64,000 nucleotides of DNA from Cystobasidium ongulense. Its lineage: Eukaryota > Basidiomycota > Cystobasidiomycetes > Cystobasidiales > Cystobasidiaceae. The position numbers and the translations under genes are program-made. A model generated the notes under the pieces. It did no database searches. It saw only the letters and a list, made by a program, of their open reading frames with translations, and was not told where the DNA came from. The DNA lies in NCBI GenBank assembly GCA_022835595.1, contig BQUP01000005.1:248001-312000 (forward strand). The letters run 5' to 3'. Shown piece after piece: positions 23,858 through 35,044 of this stretch (position 1 is the stretch's first letter; the number at the start of each line of letters is the position of its first letter).

Positions 23858-24884
23858 ATGACCACGCGCATCTGTACTCTGATATACACAAAGTTCATCA
23901 AGTATGGCTGTGGACTGCTGTCCTTTCACGTCATCTGGGTATTGGCACTGCCAGCTCAAGAGCCGTCCAATCCACGAGCAAGTAGTAGAAATGGCAAAAA
24001 CAACAAGGCCTCCGAGCTAAAGCCTGTTACTTCTCGGGATGAAGATGTTCAGTGAGTTGGTAGCTTGAGACACGCACTTGGCTTGAAAACGCACAACAGA
24101 ACTCGACTAACTCGGGCAAATCAACAGGCTGGGCATCCTTGTATTCGCATTAATGGTCGTGTGTATAGCTGTCAGTCTGGCTTTAGCGGTCATGTCATGT
24201 GTGCTAAAAGCCAGAACACGGCAACGTGACGAGATGGAGGCCAGGGTGGAGGAGCTTCAATACATTTTGGCGGCAAAAGTAGAAGAGATGAAGGTACACG
24301 GAGCCATTCAAGAAGAGGCCTATACCCAAGACCCGGAAACAGAGCAAGCCACAGTATATAGCGAAGGTTCACATAATGATACAGCACAAGTTACAGAAAA
24401 AGATCGCCATGAACGAAGCGAGCTTTCGAGCTCGTACATCGCGCATTCAATCTATGCACAAGCGGCTGTGCTTCCCCGAATGTACGAGCAAGACTCAGAA
24501 CTAGCTACAGCGCCTCAGCGAGTACCTTTACACCCGTCTGTACCCTCTTACGATCACCACAGCCGGGACGAGATTACGCGTACGTGTATGCAAGAACCGG
24601 AAGTGGTCACACCACCCCATCAAGTACCTTTACCGCCGTCTATACCGCACTACGATCACAGCCGAGGTGAAATATTCACTACCTCACCAGAAGTGTTCGT
24701 AACACCCATGAACGATCTAATGCCATCCTATGGTCATATACCCCAAGAACCCCGCTTAACACAAAAGGTTAATGATGTAGGAGACCGTGAAGAGCATTCT
24801 CCACCTCGTGCAGCGTGGCTCACGGACGTAATAGTAGAGTCTCCTACGCCTGAGAGTGCTCGACCTGCGAAACCTACAGATTAA
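23858..24884 (+). CDS. Membrane protein with coiled coil and Pro-rich repeats (316 aa)
   Basis: Two exons, 23858-24051 and 24128-24884, with a 76-nt GTGAGT...CAACAG intron in phase 2. An N-terminal hydrophobic stretch (CGLLSFHVIWVLALPAQE) looks like a cleavable signal peptide. The second exon begins with a strong transmembrane helix, LGILVFALMVVCIAVSLALA. It is followed by a charged coiled coil (RTRQRDEMEARVEELQYILA) and a long hydrophilic tail. The tail holds three imperfect repeats: APQRVPLHPSVPSYDHHSRD, PPHQVPLPPSIPHYDHSRGE and a shorter MNDLMPSYGH. A type I single-pass topology is inferred. No family recognised. Confidence 0.6.
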
Positions 24885-25253
24885 TGTTGATCGATGGGAC
24901 CTTTGAGCCAACCATCGCCGATTGTTTCAATTTAGCACATTGGAAATACCATGCGTCTTGTAAAGCAAGCTTGTGCGTTTGAGCGCCCGTCTACACCTTG
25001 CAAGGTTACGGGCAGATCCCGCTTGCAACACAGCCTCCAAATCCTGTAAGGCCGTACAGCGCCAGCTGCGTAAAGCGGGAGATCAATACAGCTTTTCACC
25101 TTGCCTTCAAAAGTAATTCGAGTCAACTCCAAGATTCGGTTACATATACAACGTCCAAGCTTCAGTCAGGCCGCAATTAGACCGCAAGGTTAGTAGACAC
25201 CGTCTGCCTGGCACGTGCCAAGCTGACTAGATGTATTCTAGCATAGTCGAAGC
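24885..25253. other. Intergenic region
   Basis: 369 bases. A possible 5'-UTR intron (GTTAGT near 25188 to TTCTAG near 25240) precedes the small gene at 25254. Otherwise nothing seen. Confidence 0.4.
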
Positions 25254-25460
25254 ATGCCAACCACGCTAGGATGGCCGTTCTATGTGGTGCTTGCTCTATG
25301 CGGCGTTGAGCTTGTGGCGCTCTTCATATCGACCTGGATAGGCTTGGAAAGGACAAGACAGAGAGATCGAGCGCGAGAGCAATTGCGGCTGGACACTGAA
25401 GCGCGTTCAGCTGAATATCAGGGGAAACCGAAGGAACGAAGTTCATTTGCAGAGGTCTGA
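25254..25460 (+). CDS. Small one-pass membrane protein, possible relative of the preceding gene (68 aa)
   Basis: A single open frame. MPTTLGWPFYVVLALCGVEL opens a transmembrane helix that runs to about residue 30, followed by a charged stretch LERTRQRDRAREQLRLD. The layout and wording match the upstream neighbour, where LGILVF...VMSCVLKARTRQRDEMEARV has helix plus RTRQRD in the same order. It could therefore be a shortened tandem copy lacking the repeat tail and signal-peptide exon. It is too short for certainty; it may also be the coding remnant of a larger lost gene. Confidence 0.4.
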   Translation: MPTTLGWPFYVVLALCGVELVALFISTWIGLERTRQRDRAREQLRLDTEARSAEYQGKPKERSSFAEV

Positions 25461-25590
25461 GTTCTGCTCTGTCTATCTGTACTAAATTATCGAACTCGTA
25501 CGCCATTTTGTACACGAGGCCCGCGACTGTGGATAGCAAGCGTCAGCTTACATGCTGTGGAAGTCAAAGTCATCATAGAAACATCACTCC

Positions 25591-26098
25591 TCACCCTCTG
25601 AACTTTTTCTTAGGCTTAGCCTTGATCTCGACGACTGGTTTGCCTCTTCTGTAGTATTCCATTTGTCGCAGAATGTATCTACAGCACTTTGCGATTAGCC
25701 AAGGTATCGAAGCCGAAAAGGGGAAAGCTGGTACTCACTTCCTGTCTTTGGGAGCAGTGATACCGGCTTCCTTCAGCTCCTCAGTCTTCTTGTTCCAGAA
25801 GCTTGCCCAGTCCTCGCCAACCTTGCTTTCATGTTGCTCCATCGACCGTCCTATGCGCTTAAGGAAGTCGGCGGGTGTTGCGACATCGTCTGCGTCCATT
25901 CAAGATCAGTTTCAAGTGAATGAGACTGCACGGAATTGCCAATACTGCCTTACCTCGCTTGTCTGGTAGCGACAGTGCTGCTGCTGCTCTTGAAGAGGTC
26001 TGAAGAGTGCGAGCAGAGGTGGATGCGACGGGCCGAAGTAGACTTCTTGAAGACGTGCGGATGGAGGCACACAGGCAATTACACAAGGAAGCTGCCAT
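25591..26098 (-). CDS. FYV4: Mitochondrial small-subunit ribosomal protein mS41 / FYV4 (127 aa)
   Basis: Three exons, 26098-25954, 25889-25739 and 25678-25591, with phases 1 and 2 and donors GTAAGG and GTGAGT. The N-terminal 45 residues are Ser/Arg/Ala-rich with no acidic residue (MAASLCNCLCASIRTSSRSL...), a mitochondrial presequence. The domain reads VATPADFLKRIGRSMEQHES, DWASFWNKKTEELKEAGI, then RKYILRQMEYYRRGKPV, matching the SAM-like mS41 domain in which LKxxG and GI..(K/R)xRxYIL are conserved. The protein ends in a basic KAKPKKKFRG. It is a component of the mitoribosome small subunit; the size is normal. Confidence 0.88.
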
Positions 26099-26237
26099 GC
26101 TGGATGAGTAGTCCGACGAAAGTACGAGTGATGTGAAAGATAGATAGAAATCACGAGCAAATCGCAAGTCGAAACGTGATCGAAGAGAATACAATGCAGT
26201 TTAGCTTCATGCTCACTACTCGCCCGCAAAGACTGGC
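26099..26237. promoter_or_regulatory. Short divergent promoter FYV4 / TFC7
   Basis: Only 139 bases separate the two start codons, so the two genes must share or overlap promoters. No clear TATA box. Confidence 0.5.
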
Positions 26238-27167
26238 ATGTCGACAGAAGATGACGCGCAGGACGTAGTAAATGTCCTGGGCGAAGGGTCCTCGACCGCT
26301 AGATCTACGTTCGTGAAGCCAGTGCTCGACGAGACATGGGCCCAAGTCGACGAACTGCCTGCAGACAACGATTCCGACTTTGAAGATGAGGAGGTATGCC
26401 AGCAGACAAGAATTGTGGTGCAAGCTGTGCTAACTTCTATGGAATCCAGGTTGAATATGTAGCCTTGGATTTAGGGCGCGATTTTCCGAAAGACGTGCTA
26501 CAACAAGTCGATAGCATTCAGTTGACGGTGAGATGGACTTTCAGAGCTCGTCTTCAAGAATGCCTGCTAAGGGTAGGTTTTCTCATGATCAGAAACTGAA
26601 CACGCCCGAACCATGGATACGCGTTGGTCCGCATATCATGCATGGACGCCACGAACGAATGTTAGGGAGCGATTTGCTTTTCGAAATGCCGCCAGGTAAG
26701 GCTCGTCATCACGGTATCTGCATCGTATCATTAGCATTGATGATCTGTATTGCCTGCCTACAGCTGATCCGGACACAGGAAGAGCAGACGAAGTTCTGCC
26801 CTTTGGTACCACACAAGCTAGAATACGGTTTGAACCAGTAGCATTACACGCCAAGTCATACGGCAACCCAACCATTCGCCAACAGAATGCGTCATCTTAC
26901 CTAGTTCCGAAAACTTCTACGACTGCTGGAAAAGCCGAAGGCAGCAGAGGTGGCAGAGGACGTGGACGCGGGAGAGGGCGCGGGCGTGGAACTACCAACG
27001 GCAACGGCACCAGCACTGAAATAAGAGAAGAGAATGCAGGCTCGCCATCTGTTCCAGTTGACGCGAGTCATGGTCAACTGGCTACTGACACTAGGGACGA
27101 CAGCAATCTGCCAGGTGACGAAGATATGCAAGACTCTCAAAGCATGCCAGGCGTAGAAGAGTTTTAA
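26238..27167 (+). CDS. TFC7: TFIIIC tau55-related subunit (246 aa)
   Basis: Four exons, 26238-26393, 26450-26527, 26593-26695 and 26764-27167. The tau55/GTF3C6 domain is recognisable: EVEYVALDLG, then SIQLTKLNTPEPWIRVG, the signature GRHERMLGSDLLF, and TTQARIRFEPVALHAK. TFIIIC binds the A and B boxes of tRNA and 5S genes and recruits TFIIIB and RNA polymerase III; tau55 dimerises with tau95. The C-terminal third is a low-complexity tail with an (RG)n run, GGRGRGRGRGRGRGR, then Ser/Asp-rich sequence. The N-terminus is acidic. The yeast protein carries an extra N-terminal phosphatase-like domain that is absent here, as in fission yeast Sfc7 and animals. Confidence 0.85.
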
Positions 27168-27599
27168 TCAGCTAGAAAGGTAGACCAGCGCAAAGCTATT
27201 AGTAGAAGGTGGGTGCAGAGAGGTGGCTGTACTCGTAGATGCAGTACTGTTGTTGTTTCTTGTACAGATTTCAATTACTTGGTTGATGATTTACGTATAC
27301 TGTATACAAAAATTCGGATGCCTGAACGTACTAATATAGCAATAACAAAAGAAAGTAAACAACAATAACATACTAATATACTGAATTAAATAAGAGATAA
27401 AGAGGCTGCAGCTAGCATAAGCAACGCAACTACGACTGCTTGAAGCTCTTAATCGACAAATACAAAGCTTGCTAAGATACCTAATGACCCAGCATGTGAA
27501 CGAAATACTTCCTAGCAATTACTGCCAATGTCATCATGGAAGAAAATTACGCGAAGCGGTCCTAGGAAGGTTTAACTAAACCATATTGCCGTCATGCTA
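27168..27599. other. Convergent intergenic region
   Basis: 432 bases, AT-rich around 27290-27400. 3' flanks of two convergent genes; no gene seen. Confidence 0.5.
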
Positions 27600-30473
27600 T
27601 CACGCAGCAATCCGCGTTCTCATCGCTTGAGGCCAATCATCCGAGGAGGGGTTACCGCCTCGATAAGAAGTAGAATTCCCCAGTTCCTGCGAAAGCGTCT
27701 CAATCTGCTCTGCTCCCGGGACATATGCCTTTCCACCCTCGTGATCGGCTTGCTTGTCCTCGTCATCGTCGAAAGTGACACACTCCTGATCAAACCAGAA
27801 CGGTACAATAGCAGCATCTTCAGCACCTTGATCTTCTCTGTGTCTGGCGGTCACATTGTAATCGTAATGTAGAGGTGGGATTGCATAATTGTCTCCCGCA
27901 AGGTCAGCGGAGAAAGAAGGAGGAGTCAAAGTTGAAGCTTGCAATTCCATCCTTGCTCTCAATGGTGACATTGGTCTTTTATCAACAATTTGCTCCTTCT
28001 TGTCCTCTTCAATGTAAAGTGTGAAATCGTTGTCCGTACTTGAATATCGATGACCTTCTGAGGGATACTGATTCGAGAATGAAAAATGTGAACCTGAATA
28101 CTGTGAACCTCCACTGCTAGAGTAAGCTGGTGAGGGACTATGAACCAGGAGAGACTTCAACTCTTGTATCGGTACCTGATCGCTTGCGTGCGGATCCTCT
28201 GAAGTACGTGTTGTACTGATAAATGGACCAGCTAGGTCGCTCCGGAGAAAGTCGGTCTCCACACCGCCAGTGTCTTCTTCACCGTCCGATTCGAACGCTC
28301 TTGAAAAGCGTCTAGCCGTTCGCGCAGTTTCATCGTGCATCATCAGCCCCAAGGCGGATGATTTCGGAGACAAAGTCAGAGGCGTGTCGAGGAAGCTTTC
28401 GCCCTCTCTGTCTCCTGCACTAGGCTCAGATAGCTTCCGGTCCATGTCTTCGAAAAGCTGAATCGACGGAATGGAAGTGTCGATGATAATAGGTTCAATC
28501 AGAGTTTCCGAAACGTCATCCTGCGTCGATGGAGGTGATAGTGATACGCCACTTCTAGGAGTATCAATAGCGAGTGGTGCAGAAGCTACAGGTGACATAG
28601 AACGACGTCTATATCTAGATCTTGATGTCGAAAGGGTTGCCCTCCGAATCCACGCTATATCACAAGAAAAAGGTCAGTGTCATCAAACGAATCAACCTTT
28701 TGTGGCGGGGAAGAGTATAATCAACGACTTACCATTCCAAACAACAAACTTCTTCATTCGCAATGGAGCATCTCCGTTCTTGGCACCTTCCGGTAGCCTA
28801 CTTCTTAGTACCGCCAGTAATTGTGACTTTAAGACTTCCGGCGGAGGCGAAGAAGTGCTTTGAAGAGGCAGCAGTGGTACTGGACCAGCTCCTAACTCGC
28901 CCACAATACCATTCTTGGGCGGTAAAACGGCCTCGTCGACTATTTGTTGAGATTCCGCCTCCATCTTCGGTGGTGCTGAGACCTGACGCAGACGTATCCT
29001 GGCAGCCCTATTGCGAACAGGAGAAGTTGGAAATATCATGTTATTATATCCATCGTTGTCTTCTAACTTCACGGTGCAATTCTTATCGGTTTTGATATAC
29101 GGAGGGATATGTATTGGCATATCAGGTGATAAGCCGTCTCTTTCCTCTCTTTCCAAATCTTCGCGGGCCATATTGCTTTTCAATAAGTTTCTAAACTTTC
29201 TTTCCAAAGTGGTTGTAGTCCAAGTCGAAGGATTGTGACCATTGCAGGACCACACCCATTCATTAGGTGCCATTCTAGATTCCCTACTCAGCTCGGAAGT
29301 TGCGTTCTTCAGCCAAGACGGCGCTCTCATAATATGTGCTATGTCAGCAGCTCCATCCGTTCCGGTGAGAGGCAGTCCTGGTGGTCTCAGCAGGAGAAAA
29401 CTTCTAATTCTATGTGAGAGTTTGAGTTTCTTGAGGCGCTTGGGTGTTTCTTCCATTAGTGCTTCAGAAGGCCGCTTGGATGCCAAGGGAGAGGAACGGA
29501 CATTGTGAGAATGTAGATCGGAGGTACTTGAATTGCAGCATCCTTCTTGGGAAGACGTAGGTGAAGAATGACCCGAGTGGGATTTCGAGGATAAAGACGT
29601 AGCTGCTGTGTTTGCGGTTGAGAAAGTGGAAGAGGAAGAGCCCGAGTTGGAGCGAGAGTTGGCCGAAGATGATGCGTAGGAAGAGGAAGAAGATCCATCC
29701 GCAGATGGCTCGATAGGTGCAGGAGATGTGCAAAGTAGCCAATCTTGCAAGTCTATCGGCACAGCTTCCTGAATTTGAAGAGTTGAGGGAGATGCAAGAG
29801 GCGATGGCCATCTGGCCGGGAGAGAAGAACACCTTCTTGCATTTGATTCTAGAGGAACCACGTCCAGTATACCGGGACTGTCGAACAGGAAGGGCGCTAA
29901 TAGAAGAGGGTGATTTGGAGGAGTGCTGACGCCACGAGCGATGGTACTGACGTGGGAATCGGCGGGAAAGACAAAGGCGCGACTGCCATGGGAGGCATCG
30001 TCGTTGACGCGGACAGACCAGGGAAGCGACGAAGACGATGCGAGGTGCTGTACTGGGGTTGGTGGTACCGCCACCTTGCTTGCAGCTTTCCGGCGAGAGC
30101 GCCTCTGGGGGGGGTGAGCCGCGTTATGACTAGAATTGCCTGGCCCACTTGCAGCAGCGATCTTCCCTCTATTGTGCATGTTTATATTGTGATTGTTGCT
30201 CGCTGAGGCAAAGTGGCTGTCTTCTGCAGCAGCGATGGTGATATCGAGAATTGAGGGCGCTTCAAATGGACCGTCGCTGGTCGTGTCGAATTGCGATGGA
30301 TGAGTCCCCTCGAGCTGGCAGGTGCAGGGCGCCCTTGGCTTCGCACGCCCAGCACCGAGTGTGCCCTTGACCCTCTTTCCTTGCTGCTGCTGCTGCTTCT
30401 TGGGCGCCATCTCGCGCTGCTCTCCGTGTCCGCTGCTGCTCGCCATTGTCGTCTCTCTCGTCGACCGGCGCAT
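27600..30473 (-). CDS. Large Ser-rich protein of unknown function (931 aa)
   Basis: Two exons, 30473-28733 and 28654-27600, with a 78-nt GTAAGT...GATATAG intron in phase 1. The frame is open to 30644, but only from a non-ATG codon. ATGs lie at 30473 and 30446; the second gives MASSSGHGEQREMAPKKQQQ. The protein is largely disordered: an early poly-Gln, PRAPCTCQLEGTHPSQF, a long Ser run around residues 300-370, and a better-ordered middle with KRLKKLKLSHRIRSFLLLRP and NEWVWSCNGHNPSTWTTTTL then ERKFRNLLK. After the intron come an RSRYRRRS cluster and Ser/Pro/Asp-rich tail. Basic clusters suggest a nuclear location. I do not recognise a family. Confidence 0.65.
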
Positions 30474-31957
30474 GATTCCTGGCACGTCGGCGTTCACAGT
30501 GATGGCTGGACAGACCCGAGACGGTGCAGCATGGCCTGGACGGGGAGTTGGTGTGCATCCAAAGGCTCCCCATCCGCCTTGCCCATCTCTTCTCCCGCCT
30601 CGACGTCCTGCAGTCCTGCTCTGCTCTGTCTTCTGGGCCCACAATTACCGCGCTCGGCGCACGCCACAAATTTGCGTTGGTTGATTCGATTCGATTCCGA
30701 GGCAATTGGGCAGAGTTTAGGGCATTCGCCATATCTTGCCACACCGACGCGCCCGCTTGCACGGACTTGACGATGTCCGTTCTATCTTGCCAGCGGCCCT
30801 CTCTATACCCCCGTCTATACTGGCAGTATAGAGAGGCTCTGAAGCAATATATCCAGCACAGCCTGACCTCTCACAATAAAAACAGACCGCGAAGTGTGCC
30901 ACACGGTAACTGGACAAGGCGTGTACACTGCCTGAAAATACAATCTCGGCATTCTCACAGCCAACAGTAATCAAGGCCCCCGGTGCATCCATACCATACC
31001 GTAATGCTAATTTGCCATTCAGTAGTAATTCGAGGCTGCCTGCAGGTGTCGTTACTTTGCCAGAGACAACCAAGACCTAGCTCGACAGTGCCTGCGTCAG
31101 AGGTGAAGAAAACTGGAGGACCAGTGATTCCTTGCGAGGATGCTTATTTACTTGTCCTACTGACCACCCCTTCGCAACTTCGGTATTGATGTGCCCCAAA
31201 CGACAAAAACGCCGAATTTCCTGGAGAAGCGATTGAAGCCAGGATCAAAATTAAAAATGTAAAAAATCCCATAAGTCCGACTTGTCAGAACTCGTCATCT
31301 GTTTGTGCAAGACAGCTATCAGCCCAGAAACAGGACTAAGAAAGCGCACTACCACAAGCAGGATAATGTGGCAAGATGCCGACAAGGCACTAATAAAGAG
31401 TATCGTACGCTAATAATAAGACGTGTCGGTATGGTCTGCAGATAGGAACCCCCAGGTCGCCGGGAGTTAAAGTTAGCGTCCGTGACATGCGACCTGTCAA
31501 AATGTCCCAATGGCAGCTGGATAGGTACCGTACCTCAGATTCTGGTCAGAGCACGTACGGTACTGCCTCTTTTGACAGTGTCACAGATTCAGTTTTACCG
31601 TCAGATTGAATTGATGCTCTATTCTATATATTGCGGTGTTGTTCAAACGGAAATTGTCTAGCTCAAAGAAAATTTGTACTGTCCCCGGATGCCCTACGTC
31701 TCCCTGAACACGCAGCACTCTATCGCGCTACTCTAATACTTTCTAATTGACGATAAACATTTGTACTGCAATGATACTGAACTGTCGCGATTGTAGGATC
31801 CACATTCACCATCTACACACCACTTCTAAATTGGTCCTAAACCTGCTGCTGGACTGCTAGGCACATAACGAGTTCCTAACGTTGTTTATACTTTTCCAGG
31901 GCGCTTTGATGATATCGCTGCATGCACTACGTATACTGATTGTAGCGTGTCCTCGAG
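30474..31957. other. Long intergenic region (1.48 kb)
   Basis: Upstream region of the Ser-rich gene and 3' flank of the transporter gene. It has several short open frames but no splice-consistent gene. A CTATACTGGCAGTATAG palindrome lies near 30815-30832. No RNA gene recognised. Confidence 0.5.
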
Positions 31958-33295
31958 CTACTTTCCTCCACTCTTGACAGATGCCGGTCTACCTCCAATT
32001 GTACTTTCAGGTCTACTTCTACCAGCAACTGGCGTCCTACCATCCAACTGTAGCTGATCAAGTACTCTATGCGCATTGCCCGTAGAGTGGGTGCTTGCAA
32101 GCTCCTCATCAACATCGAGCTTATTATCATCAAAGACATTTAAATCTGGGATGAAAAGATAACGATACGGTATCCCAATAAGAAGAGCACCAACTGCATT
32201 TCCCAAGAACGAAGGAATGATGGACTTCCAGATATATAAACCTGTCGTTATATCAGGTGAGCCCCACATGATTGCAATGCTACAAGGAGGAAGCAGAAAA
32301 AGATTAGTAGTCGAACTACCCGTTTCGGAAGAGCTGCAGGATCAAACTCACGGAATGAAGTACATATTGGCTACTACGTGGTCAAACCCAAGTGCAACGA
32401 AGATAAATACAGGTATCCAAAGTGCCATAATTTTCGATGCTACCTCTCTGGCACCGGCTGTGAAGGAAGACCAATAGAACATCAGCTTAAAGTACGCGCT
32501 GCCATCCGAACCACATTACTTACTCGCTTGCCAGACTGCTAAACAAACGAGAAGGTTACACCCCACTCCACGTAGGAAGATTTGACCCCATGTTGGCGTG
32601 ACGACTTTACCAGCGGCGAACTTGATAGCATATGCGGCGTACGGTTGAGTGAAGATGCCCGAATACCGGATGAGGAGTGCGTCCCAGAAGAGCCTACGTA
32701 GTGCGTTATAAAGAGCATAGTCGTATCAGCGTCCCGACCTAACAATTATACCTACTTAGAGGCATTTCGTACGCACGTTCCCACGAGGTTCCCAAAGAAG
32801 ACTAATGTCCAGTTGAACGGAATCCAGTACCATTGAGCTTGTTTGCACATGACAGCCATCGGCACCGACATCTTCGGGAGGAAGAAGTGCAAGTCAGCCC
32901 ATGCGCCACGGTTGCATCTTGAAGTCGGTATGATACGTACCATATTAGAAGTAAGAAGCTCCTGATTATTCAATACAGTCATGCTGCCGAAAGTAGCCAA
33001 GATGTCCTATATCAGTTCCATAATTCGTAGTTATCGATTAAAGGGTAGACCAGACCTACATTATACCGACAGGAAAAGCAGCGCCAGCCAATAATTTCTG
33101 TAATGCAGGATTTTCTTCTCCTAATCCATGTGTACCACCACCGATAAGGGTAGATAGAGCACCTCCGAATCCAAGAAACATGCCGGAGAAACAAGCTTTG
33201 ATGAAAGTCGAGGCTGGATGTGAACGGCATTTCGAAGCTCCATTGTTTACAAAAGATATTGCTATTTCATGAGACGAAAAGGCATCATGCGGCAT
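31958..33295 (-). CDS. Formate/nitrite transporter family protein (323 aa, 6 exons)
   Basis: Exons 33295-33060, 32983-32941, 32871-32777, 32693-32524, 32457-32352 and 32279-31958 total 972 nt. FNT channels are pentamers moving formate, nitrite or related anions across a membrane. Recognisable segments are ACFSGMFLGFGGALSTLIGGG, FPVGIIMTVLNNQELLTSNM, NWTLVFFGNLVGTLFWDAL, GVGCNLLVCLAVWQATGA, WIPVFIFVALGFDHVVANMY and TGLYIWKSIIPSFLGNAVGA. Six hydrophobic helices fit the aquaporin-like fold. Splicing into exon 2 at CGGCAG is chosen because it alone restores FPVGIIM. The C-terminal 80 residues are hydrophilic, an extension absent from bacterial FocA/NirC. The substrate is not determined. Confidence 0.92.
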
Positions 33296-35044
33296 TGTTG
33301 ACTTGGTGCACCACTTTCACCCTTGCTTTGCTCAATGTAGCAGTCCTCAAGCTCGACCAGGTTTAAAGGTAGCAATAGGTGATGATCGATGCGCGCGCCC
33401 AGTAAAATACGACAGGACAGGAACTGGTAGCACGTAAGCTTGAACAGAACGAGGAAATGAAGGTGATGTCCAGGAGGCGGTACGTCTGTGGATACAGTCG
33501 GTTGGAGGAAGTAGCAACGCAAAGTCCGCAGGTCGAAACAACGCACTACTGATACAATTCTCGGAGAAGCACTTTTGCATGTACCTCCGCGGCAGTCTCG
33601 GCCGTTTCCGGCGACCCCTCGGGGGTTCGCAGGACTGTAGGTCCTACCATACACTCCTTTGCACCCACTGGCCGACCATGCACGGAAACGTGCTGAAGAT
33701 TGCACAAACATTTCTGCTCCTTAGCTTCTGCTTCATTCCGAGACCTACAGTGATTTAGCGGTTATGCACCCTAGGGCCTAGCGTTATAGATGTAGCAACG
33801 CGGATAAAGGGGCTCCCACGTTTACACACCATTCGATTACTGGGGCCTAGTAGTATCTGGCCCTTCCACAGGCGTTTGATCCTCCTCGAAAATGCGCCTG
33901 TGATCTGTTGTTACAAGCAAGAGGCTGATCAAGGCGAAAACGGGTCCTATCAACCTAACCTGTGCCACGATGAAATGATAAGCACCAAACATGTGCAATT
34001 GTTACAAGGCAACAGCGCATTAGCTTGCAACGTTGCGTCGGAACACTGGGAGCGTACCGAAGTACAGTACTCCAGTACCAGTAGTAAGGTAAGTCACGGC
34101 TATGTACCTTGTCGTGTTCAAGTGGTCGCTTTTGATTGCAGAGCATACCGCACAACTACCATAGGAAGATCAAGGTGGGCGCCTATAACCCGCACCGGTG
34201 CAGAGTGCAGTCCCCAGGCCTCCGGGTGGACCACCACACATGTAGTACTTTTCCCTTGGCTAGCTTTATCGTGATTGTTGAAGCACATGCTTTCCACATG
34301 CTCGCAGCTGTTCAAAAGCTGGAGACTTACCCAAACTTCTTGAACACGCGTTCCGTACCCAAACCGCCGATCGATCGGCTTTATCTGACACCGGTGGCAA
34401 AATTGGGCTCTAAATGCACGACAGCGTGTGCACATCAACAGTCATCTATCGGTTCGCTAATATTGCTCGTCGACAGATTTAGATGTTCGACCGAGCGGGC
34501 ACAACCCAGACGATGCACCTCTTTCTCTTTCTTTCTTTCCTTTCGTCTTGTCTGCTTGTCAGAATTGCAGAAAGTCGCTCCCCTCATGCTCGCCTCAACA
34601 GCCAAGCAAAGTTCAGGCAACGATAACATTCCGTCTCTTGGTGACGCATACGATTTTCTCAGAAACAAGCCAAGCATCTCCTCCGGCTGTTGGGAACCGA
34701 AATGCTGCAATTTACCTGCTGAACAGAGGATCATGTGGCTATTTCTGCTGTGATAAGACAGCTGAGCACTAAGAAACCCAAGCATTTAAACTCTTCCTGC
34801 GAATCGAATTTATGCACCGAGCTATCAGAAGCCGCCCCCAGCCCATCAGCGAGAACCGGATGACCTTTTGAGCCTTTTCAGTCCACGCTTTTAACCGCAA
34901 GCGACTCACTTCCTACCTTATCTTCCTCCCCCTTCTCTCTTCTCTTTCAATCGATAGGACACTCTTTGCTGCACACAAGCCTCGCAGCAGCAGAGGGAAT
35001 AGCACGACAACACCCTCCTCGAAAAAGTCCACTTCATTGCAAAA
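33296..35044. promoter_or_regulatory. Long divergent intergenic region between FNT transporter and amino-acid permease
   Basis: 1.75 kb between divergent starts of two nitrogen- or anion-transport genes. It contains GATA-type sites: TGATAAG at 33976-33982 and 34751-34757, and CGATAA at 34621-34626. Fungal AreA/Gln3-type factors bind HGATAR in nitrogen-source genes, so shared nitrogen control is plausible but unproven. A CT-rich tract (about 34515-34550) and another near 34918-34950 precede the permease start. No gene seen. Confidence 0.45.

Noticed and set aside
30262-30762. Open frames on both strands near the start of the large Ser-rich gene
   Set aside because: They overlap its coding sequence or promoter and lack ATG-consistent or conserved content.
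33262-33711. 149-residue minus-strand frame overlapping the transporter start
   Set aside because: It is in the wrong frame for the FNT protein and ends inside its first exon.
34136-34753. 205-residue plus-strand frame in the long divergent region
   Set aside because: Irregular composition, many Cys/His/Arg, no splice partners and no recognisable domain; treated as chance.
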